From: an uncultured Pseudomonadales bacterium
Lineage (GTDB): Bacteria; Pseudomonadota; Gammaproteobacteria; Pseudomonadales; Azotimanducaceae
Assembly (NCBI GenBank): GCA_937921865.1
Contig: CAKZWF010000020.1
Span: 62,001-126,000, forward strand
Direction of reading: 5' to 3'
Length of the DNA stretch: 64,000 nt
Under the pieces are notes generated by a model that saw only the letters and a list, made by a program, of their open reading frames with translations, was not told the DNA's origin and searched no databases. The translations under genes were made by a program, and so were the position numbers. This document shows positions 60,001 through 64,000 of the stretch, piece after piece (position 1 is the first letter of the stretch; every line of letters begins with the position of its first letter).

Positions 60001-60252
60001 ATTTCTGCAAATGGTGCGGCTGGCATGAATCCGTATGATGCCACCGTTGAAGCAGGTATTTCGCGGTTGCGACCGGTCATACTGGGTGCCGCGACAACGG
60101 TCCTCGGAGTAATGCCGCTGCTGCAGGATGCTTTCTGGGTGTCAATGGCGATGACGATCATGGCAGGCCTGACCTTTGGCACAGTGATAACAATGGTGCT
60201 GGTGCCGACCTTGTGGGCGGCGTTGAACAAGATACCTTCACCCGAGCAATAG
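57088..60252 (+). CDS. RND multidrug/solute efflux pump (HAE1-type, TriC-like)
   Basis: A 1054-residue inner-membrane pump with 12 helices and two large periplasmic loops. The start ALGGLFAYTQLGQLEDPDFT, the porter start QYPGASPEEVELEVTDRLE, and helix 4 ALGMMVDNAIVVADN (Asp then Asn for the AcrB Asp407-Asp408 pair) fit TriC/related HAE1 types. Helix 10 keeps GLMIKNSIVLIDE, the Lys of the proton relay. ATGA overlap with the adaptor. Substrate not predictable: biocide, fatty acid or drug. Confidence 0.93.
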   Translation: MNLTQFAIKNQTLTNFLVGLVALGGLFAYTQLGQLEDPDFTVKVAAIITQYPGASPEEVELEVTDRLEAAIQEMPQLRYLTSYSRAGLSIIRVEMQQEYWADRLPQVWDEMRRKVNDTAGQLPPGAGSPRVMDDFSFVFGFVLAVTGDGYSYAELEDYTKALRKELSLVEGVSRADLWGVQPKVLYLDIAQSQLAELGVSTEDVIATLALQNMVVDAGAVEVPDQRLRIEVKGQFDRPEDIGELVIRRSGLDMLLNSTSELAPFSRELQDSNPLGSARSGSRSDVLAGELVRLRDVATVRLGYLEPAIAQMRFNGEPALAIQLANVSGGNIVDTGRNLDARLKELLPLLPAGIEVERFVWQSDLVSESVNAFVLNLAEAVLIVLVVLALAMGWRMGLVIGWALILTILGTFIVMRVMGIDLQRVSLGALVVALGMMVDNAIVVADNMSVGLARGKKAVDAAVEAASKPSLALLGATVVAAMAFYPVYAAEADAGEYGRGLFIVVAISLALSWLIAVTVTPLNCIALLKPPKAGNADDDPYDTAFFRRYRRVLEGAIRYRALSVLGLSGLLIAAVLGFSAVPQQFFPDSTRASIRIDYWAPQGTPIDAVSEITRQIEAKLDGDPRVTNVGTFIGMGGPRFYLPVDPEFPYAEYAQLIINTPSFAEVDPLIADMEAWLDENFTQGMSRVRKYTVGPGDDWPFEVRISGPAEADLDVLRDLGDQGMAILNASPYAKQVRTDMRQRVPKLVADYNLERARWSGVSRSDIARATQRAFDGVPLGLYRDGDTLIPIIAREVEEDRQRTASQLELVQVRPALGLKTLPLGQVTDAVKVEFEDPIIVRFQRHRQIAIQASPDGVTYPALRADVEDQFEAIELPPGYEMFWDGEADSTLTAQLSLIPGMVPAFVIMAVIIVALFNAVRPVLVIALAIPFALIGVTAILLPTQTPFGFMALLGAMSLIGLMIKNSIVLIDEISANGAAGMNPYDATVEAGISRLRPVILGAATTVLGVMPLLQDAFWVSMAMTIMAGLTFGTVITMVLVPTLWAALNKIPSPEQ

Positions 60253-60276
60253 ACCGCCAGACATATAGACCGCCAG
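60249..60276 (+). repeat. 12-bp direct repeat at the pump stop codon
   Basis: ATAGACCGCCAG occurs at 60249-60260 (including the TAG stop of the RND gene) and again at 60265-60276. Four bases separate the copies. Likely a small local duplication in the leader of the next gene. Confidence 0.8.
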
Positions 60277-60303
60277 AAAAAATGGATAGTCCAAGGAGGG
60301 CAA

Positions 60304-61290
60304 GTGGTACGAGATGATGTGCTCGCGCTTATCGAGCGTATGGGTCACTCGATTGTCGGTCAACGAAGAGTTGTGGAGCGCCTTGTTATAGGTCTGCTGG
60401 CCAACGGCAATCTGCTGGTGGAAGGGTTGCCGGGTCTGGCGAAGACCCGTGCTATTAAAGCGCTGGCAACCAACCTCGAGGCAGACTTCAGCCGCATTCA
60501 GTTCACGCCGGATCTGCTGCCGTCGGATATCACCGGCACGGAAGTCTATCTGCAGAGCCAGGGCAGCGGTGAGTTCAAATTTGAGCCGGGCCCGTTGTTT
60601 GCCAACATTGTTCTGGGTGATGAGATTAACCGTGCGCCGGCCAAGGTGCAGGCGGCGCTGCTCGAAGCGATGGAAGAACGCCAGGTCACCGTTGCTGGCA
60701 CCACCCACACCCTGCCACCCCTGTATATGGTGATGGCCACTCAGAACCCGGTTGAGCAGGAAGGCACCTATCCACTTCCGGAAGCACAGCTCGACCGGTT
60801 TCTGATGCACGTGAACATCGAATACCCGACCGTCGAAGATGAAGTGAAGGTCATCGAACTGGTACGGGCAGAAGAAAGTGCCGCCAATGCGCAGGCGGGT
60901 GGTTCGCTCGGAGCAACTGAAGGTGACAGGATTCCTCAGTCAGTGATCTTTTCGGCACGTGAGGAAATTGCCGCACTGCCCGTATCTGATGCGCTGGCCC
61001 GCTATATGGCCGATCTGGTCTACGCGACGCGAGAACCGCAGAAATACCACGAAGATCTTGACCGCTGGATCGATGTGGGTGCCAGTCCCCGGGGTTCGCT
61101 GGCGCTGGACAAGTGTTCCAGGACCTACGCCTGGCTGAATGGTCATGACTATGTGGGCCCTGAAGACGTGCGGGCAATTGTTCATGATGTCCTGCGGCAT
61201 CGGCTGATGTTGTCTTATGAGGCGCAGGGTGAGGGCATACGCCCTGATGAGGTCATCGACAAACTCGTCGAACTGGTCGCGTTACCTTAA
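60304..61290 (+). CDS. moxR: MoxR family AAA+ ATPase
   Basis: A 328-residue MoxR ATPase. Walker A GLPGLAKTR (about residues 43-51), Walker B VLGDEINRAPAKVQAALLEA (about 105-124), sensor MATQNPVEQEGTYPLPEAQL and sensor 2 near GASPRGSLAL are complete. First gene of a Bat-type operon whose other members follow; together such complexes are thought to assist maturation or stress tolerance of envelope/respiratory enzymes. GTG 60304 has a strong AAGGAGGG. The operon continues past the window. Confidence 0.94.
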   Translation: MVRDDVLALIERMGHSIVGQRRVVERLVIGLLANGNLLVEGLPGLAKTRAIKALATNLEADFSRIQFTPDLLPSDITGTEVYLQSQGSGEFKFEPGPLFANIVLGDEINRAPAKVQAALLEAMEERQVTVAGTTHTLPPLYMVMATQNPVEQEGTYPLPEAQLDRFLMHVNIEYPTVEDEVKVIELVRAEESAANAQAGGSLGATEGDRIPQSVIFSAREEIAALPVSDALARYMADLVYATREPQKYHEDLDRWIDVGASPRGSLALDKCSRTYAWLNGHDYVGPEDVRAIVHDVLRHRLMLSYEAQGEGIRPDEVIDKLVELVALP

Positions 61291-61299
61291 GCTGAATTC

Positions 61300-62244
61300 A
61301 TGCCCAATCTCGACCTGAGAGTTCACGTTGACCTGGCGCATCTGCGCGGTCTGGAAGCTGCTGCGCGTGGCCTGTCGTTCCTGCCACGTCAGCCCGCGGG
61401 AAGTGTGCTCAACGGCCGCCATCGCTCACGGTTGCGTGGGCGAGGTTTGAACTTCGAAGAAATGCGCGATTACCTGCCGGGCGATGACATTCGCTCGATT
61501 GACTGGAAAGCCACGGCGCGTACCGGTAAACCCCATGTCCGGGTGTTCACGGAAGAACGCGATCGACCAGCGCTGCTGGTGATCGATCAGCGTATGTCGA
61601 TGTTCTTTGGCTCAGTGCTGAATATGAAGTCGGTGACTGCGGCTGAAGGGGCTGCACTCGCTGCATTCAGTGTGCTCGCTCAAGGTGATCGGGTGGGGGG
61701 TATTGTCTTTGACGATGAAGAGATTGCTGAGATCCATCCCCGGCGAAGTCGACGGGCGCTCTATGAGCTGTTGTCAAAAACTGCACAATTCAATCAGGCT
61801 CTGAATGCTGATCGTGATGCGCCCGCTCGCCCGGGCCTGTTGAATGAAGTGTTATCCCGACTGGCACGCATGGGCGGTCATGATCAGCTGATTTTAGTGT
61901 TCAGTGATCTGTCAGGTCTGGATGAGACAACGCGGCGACGTTTTGCCGGGCTGGCTGCGCACAATGATGTGGTGCTGCTGCTTACCTATGATCCATCAGC
62001 ACGAAACCTGAATTTCACACAACGACTGGTTGTCGGTGCAGGAGAACGGCAGGCAGAAGCAGATTTCGGATCACAAGAAGTTCGGGAAGCGTTGGGTGGA
62101 TTTTACAAGCAGCGTCTCGACCGGATACTGCGCTGGCAGCAGGAGATCAACCTGTCGGTGCTGCCACTGTCTGCAGGAACCGCGACTCTCGAACAGCTTC
62201 GCGCGCTGATGGGTCAGCGCGCCAGCGCGAGGCGGGTGCGGTGA
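61300..62244 (+). CDS. DUF58 protein
   Basis: A 314-residue DUF58 protein, the partner of MoxR in most bacteria. The core motif is NFEEMRDYLPGDDIRSIDWK (about 49-68) followed by ATARTGKPHVRVFTEERDRP, and a VWA-like fold starts at ALLVIDQRMSM (with an incomplete MIDAS). No membrane anchor. ATG 61300 lies 9 bp after the moxR stop. Stop overlaps the next gene by GTGA. Confidence 0.92.
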   Translation: MPNLDLRVHVDLAHLRGLEAAARGLSFLPRQPAGSVLNGRHRSRLRGRGLNFEEMRDYLPGDDIRSIDWKATARTGKPHVRVFTEERDRPALLVIDQRMSMFFGSVLNMKSVTAAEGAALAAFSVLAQGDRVGGIVFDDEEIAEIHPRRSRRALYELLSKTAQFNQALNADRDAPARPGLLNEVLSRLARMGGHDQLILVFSDLSGLDETTRRRFAGLAAHNDVVLLLTYDPSARNLNFTQRLVVGAGERQAEADFGSQEVREALGGFYKQRLDRILRWQQEINLSVLPLSAGTATLEQLRALMGQRASARRVR

Positions 62245-62717
62245 ACGAATCCTACGATGGACTTGATCTCATCCAGCTGCTTGATCGGCTGGAGCCGCTG
62301 GTGATTCCGCAGCCTGTTGCTTACTTTCCGCAGACCCCGGGATGGTGGTTGGTTGCTGCGTGGCTGCTGACCCTGTCTTTGTATGCCGGTTGGCGCGGTT
62401 ATCAGCGCTGGCGTGATAACGCCTATCGCCGGCAGGCACTGCGCGAACTGGAAGAGATTGTCGCTCAGGAAAAAAGTTACCGTTCTGCAGAAATTGCCAC
62501 GTTGTTGAAACGAACTGCACTGGCGGTCTATCCGAGAGATAGGGTGGCCAGCCTCACCGGCCATGACTGGGCCGAATTTCTGCGCGACAGCGCTGCGCAG
62601 GATGCTGGAGTTGTCGCAGCCGCAGACAGTATTGCATCGGCAGCCTATTGCCTGAATGGCGATTCCGCAGCAATTGCACAAGGCGCTCGTCGCTGGATAG
62701 AGCTGCACCGTGTTTGA
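62241..62717 (+). CDS. DUF4381 membrane protein
   Basis: A 158-residue protein with one membrane helix (about residues 33-50, WWLVAAWLLTLSLYAGW) and a cytoplasmic C-terminal part containing LKRTALAVYPRDRVASLTGH and WAEFLRDS, the DUF4381 signature. It sits between DUF58 and BatA in most gammaproteobacterial Bat operons. GTG 62241 (4-bp overlap) and 8-bp overlap to the next start. Confidence 0.88.
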   Translation: MNESYDGLDLIQLLDRLEPLVIPQPVAYFPQTPGWWLVAAWLLTLSLYAGWRGYQRWRDNAYRRQALRELEEIVAQEKSYRSAEIATLLKRTALAVYPRDRVASLTGHDWAEFLRDSAAQDAGVVAAADSIASAAYCLNGDSAAIAQGARRWIELHRV

Positions 62718-63693
62718 GCTGGTTTATCCATGGCTGCTACTGTTGCTGCCGGCACCGCTGCTGGTGTACTGGCTGCTGCCCCCTTACCGCCAGAGGGTGA
62801 GTTCCGTTCGGGTGCCGTTCTTTGATGAGATGATTGCAGCCACGGGGATTGAAGCCCGTCCGGGAGCGGTCATTTTGTCCCGGCGCTGGCTGCAGATTCT
62901 GCCAATGGCGCTGGTCTGGGTAATGCTGGTGTTTGGCATGACCAAACCGCAGTGGGTGGGGGAGCCGATAGAACGCCGCGATGCTGCGCGCGACATCATG
63001 CTGGCAATTGATCTGTCCGGCTCTATGGACTATCGGGACTTCACTGACACCCAGGGTGAACGGACCAGCCGTTTTGCCGCAGTGCAACGGGTGGTCGATG
63101 AGTTTGTTGCCCAGCGTACTCAGGATCGCGTAGGTCTTATTGTGTTTGGTAATCGGGCCTATCTGCAGCTGCCGTTTACCCGGGATGTGCAGGCGGCCCG
63201 ATCGCTGGTGGCGCTGATGGAAGTGGGGATGGCGGGCCCGAGAACTGCGCTGGGCGATGCGATTGGTCTGGCGATTCGCAATTTTGCCGACAGCACTGTG
63301 GATCGTCGTCTGCTGATTCTGTTGAGTGATGGTAGCGATACCGCAAGCACGATGACGCCGATCAATGCGGCCGAGATTGCCCGTAACGAAGCGATGGAGA
63401 TATTCACCATTGGCATTGGCGATCCCCGGGCGACTGGCGAGGATCGAGTGGATTTCGAGACGTTGAGCAGCATCGCCGAACGTACCGGCGGCAGCTTTTT
63501 TACTGCGGACAACGAATCCAGCCTGCAGGAAGTCTATCAGCGGATAGATGCGATGGACCCCGGCGAAGTCAAGATTCAGAGCTGGCGACCTCGGGATTCG
63601 CTGGTGCACTGGCCCGCGGGCGCTGGTTTGCTCCTTGGTCTGCTGACGGCTCTCCTGCTGCTGGCCAGGCGTCCAGCCAGGGCTCGAACATGA
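62710..63693 (+). CDS. VWA-domain protein, BatA type
   Basis: A 327-residue membrane protein with helices at the N-terminus (about 5-20 and 60-77) and C-terminus (about 300-320), around a VWA domain. MIDAS: LAIDLSGSMDYRDF (Asp-x-Ser-x-Ser), Thr in AGPRTALGDAIGLAI, Asp in LLSDGSDTAS. Matches BatA of the aerotolerance operon. GTG 62710 overlaps DUF4381 by 8 bp; its stop overlaps the batB start by ATGA. Confidence 0.92.
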   Translation: MFELVYPWLLLLLPAPLLVYWLLPPYRQRVSSVRVPFFDEMIAATGIEARPGAVILSRRWLQILPMALVWVMLVFGMTKPQWVGEPIERRDAARDIMLAIDLSGSMDYRDFTDTQGERTSRFAAVQRVVDEFVAQRTQDRVGLIVFGNRAYLQLPFTRDVQAARSLVALMEVGMAGPRTALGDAIGLAIRNFADSTVDRRLLILLSDGSDTASTMTPINAAEIARNEAMEIFTIGIGDPRATGEDRVDFETLSSIAERTGGSFFTADNESSLQEVYQRIDAMDPGEVKIQSWRPRDSLVHWPAGAGLLLGLLTALLLLARRPARART

Positions 63694-64000
63694 GTGAGCT
63701 GGAACTGTTCCATTTCCTTCGCCCCTGGTGGCTGCTTGCAGTGCCGTTGGTTGTCTTGTCTGGTTGGCTGGTGCATAAGCGCGAAGGGGCCGCTGCCGGT
63801 CTGATCTCTGCACTGCCTGAGCATCTCGGGAAAGCGCTGACGATGGGGAACGCCGAGCGACGTCGTTTTCGCCCGGTCGACAACGTGCTGCTGGCCTTGT
63901 TGCTGATGGTGATCGCGGCTGCAGGCCCAACCTGGAGCAAACAACCCAGCCCCTGGTTTGCCGAGACTGCACCTTTAGTGGTGGCGATCGAAGTCAGCGA
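63690..64000 (+). CDS. VWA-domain protein, BatB type, N-terminal part (cut by window end)
   Basis: Starts at ATG 63690 (MSELELFHFLRPWWLLAVP) overlapping the batA stop, and is open to the last base, so about 103 residues are seen. Two membrane helices (about 10-25 and 65-83) frame a cytosolic loop; the VWA domain begins at PLVVAIEVSE, where the MIDAS Asp position would read Glu-Val-Ser if the alignment holds. Continues beyond the window. BatB by position and layout. Confidence 0.82.
   Translation, partial: MSELELFHFLRPWWLLAVPLVVLSGWLVHKREGAAAGLISALPEHLGKALTMGNAERRRFRPVDNVLLALLLMVIAAAGPTWSKQPSPWFAETAPLVVAIEVS

Noticed and set aside
62737-63972. 411-codon ORF antisense to batA and batB
   Set aside because: Arises from high GC and few stops on that strand; composition is Gln/Arg/His-rich and no domain is seen.
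1-64000. CRISPR array, prophage, IS element or rRNA genes
   Set aside because: No regular spacer-repeat pattern, transposase, integrase, phage gene or rRNA-like sequence was seen on either strand.

Overview
The window is a compact, gene-dense stretch of a GC-rich, probably aerobic heterotrophic gammaproteobacterium. The evidence is a stand-alone glutaminyl-tRNA synthetase, a DUF6316 protein, CRP-type palindromes, a NodT/RND efflux set and a Bat-type MoxR/VWA operon. Many acyl-CoA dehydrogenases, MaoC hydratases and CoA enzymes, together with a sulfatase, recall marine oligotroph or copiotroph lineages. This placement is inference. I see no insertion sequence, prophage, CRISPR array or rRNA. 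One tRNA gene is present (Arg, anticodon TCG).

Layout. 1-5.2 kb: truncated PAS sensor, YjbQ, a ferritin-like pair, a probable heteromeric acyl-CoA dehydrogenase and a TudS/DUF1722 protein. 5.2-11.1 kb (minus): NADP oxidoreductase, exported methyltransferase, a small ORF with a very strong ribosome binding site, and a heterodimeric ABC exporter. 11.1-16.1 kb: TesB, a transglutaminase-like protein, two small unknowns and glnS. 16.1-21.9 kb (plus): an overlapping operon of a GH3-fold protein lacking its catalytic residues, HMG-CoA lyase, a CaiB/BaiF CoA-transferase and a POT peptide transporter. 21.9-26.6 kb (minus): GST, YheT-like hydrolase, an SDR without the Tyr/Lys pair, a TraB/GumN protein and a CinA-N protein. 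26.6-29.8 kb: an Ig-repeat lipoprotein and a DUF6316 protein, each with a CRP-like site nearby. 29.9-32.0 kb: enoyl-CoA hydratase and acyl-CoA dehydrogenase, then an intergenic nest of inverted repeats.

32.4-42.3 kb: a MoxR-like ATPase/VWA pair, then a five-gene minus-strand operon (MmgE/PrpD, two MaoC, CitE-like lyase, acyl-CoA dehydrogenase). The operon resembles itaconate/citramalate-type C5-dicarboxylate catabolism and is divergent from an AspT-family exchanger. 42.3-49.3 kb: sucrase/ferredoxin-like protein, acyltransferase, two hydrolases, a short asparaginase-fold protein, an N-acyl-D-amino-acid deacylase-like amidohydrolase, a ZIP-like permease and a lipoprotein. 49.4-50.3 kb: tRNA-Arg followed by two copies of a tRNA-tail repeat, then beta-carbonic anhydrase. 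50.5-54.2 kb: exported sulfatase divergent from an exported DUF3604 protein. 54.2-60.3 kb: outer-membrane factor divergent from a periplasmic adaptor and an RND pump. 60.3-64 kb: moxR-DUF58-DUF4381-batA-batB, the last cut by the window edge.

Most genes lie in operons with ATGA, TGATG or 8-bp overlaps. The most unusual items are the GH3-fold protein stripped of active-site residues and lacking a normal start codon, the SDR without its catalytic pair, the tRNA-tail repeats, the intergenic inverted-repeat cluster, and the peptide-sized ORF between an exported methyltransferase and an ABC exporter.
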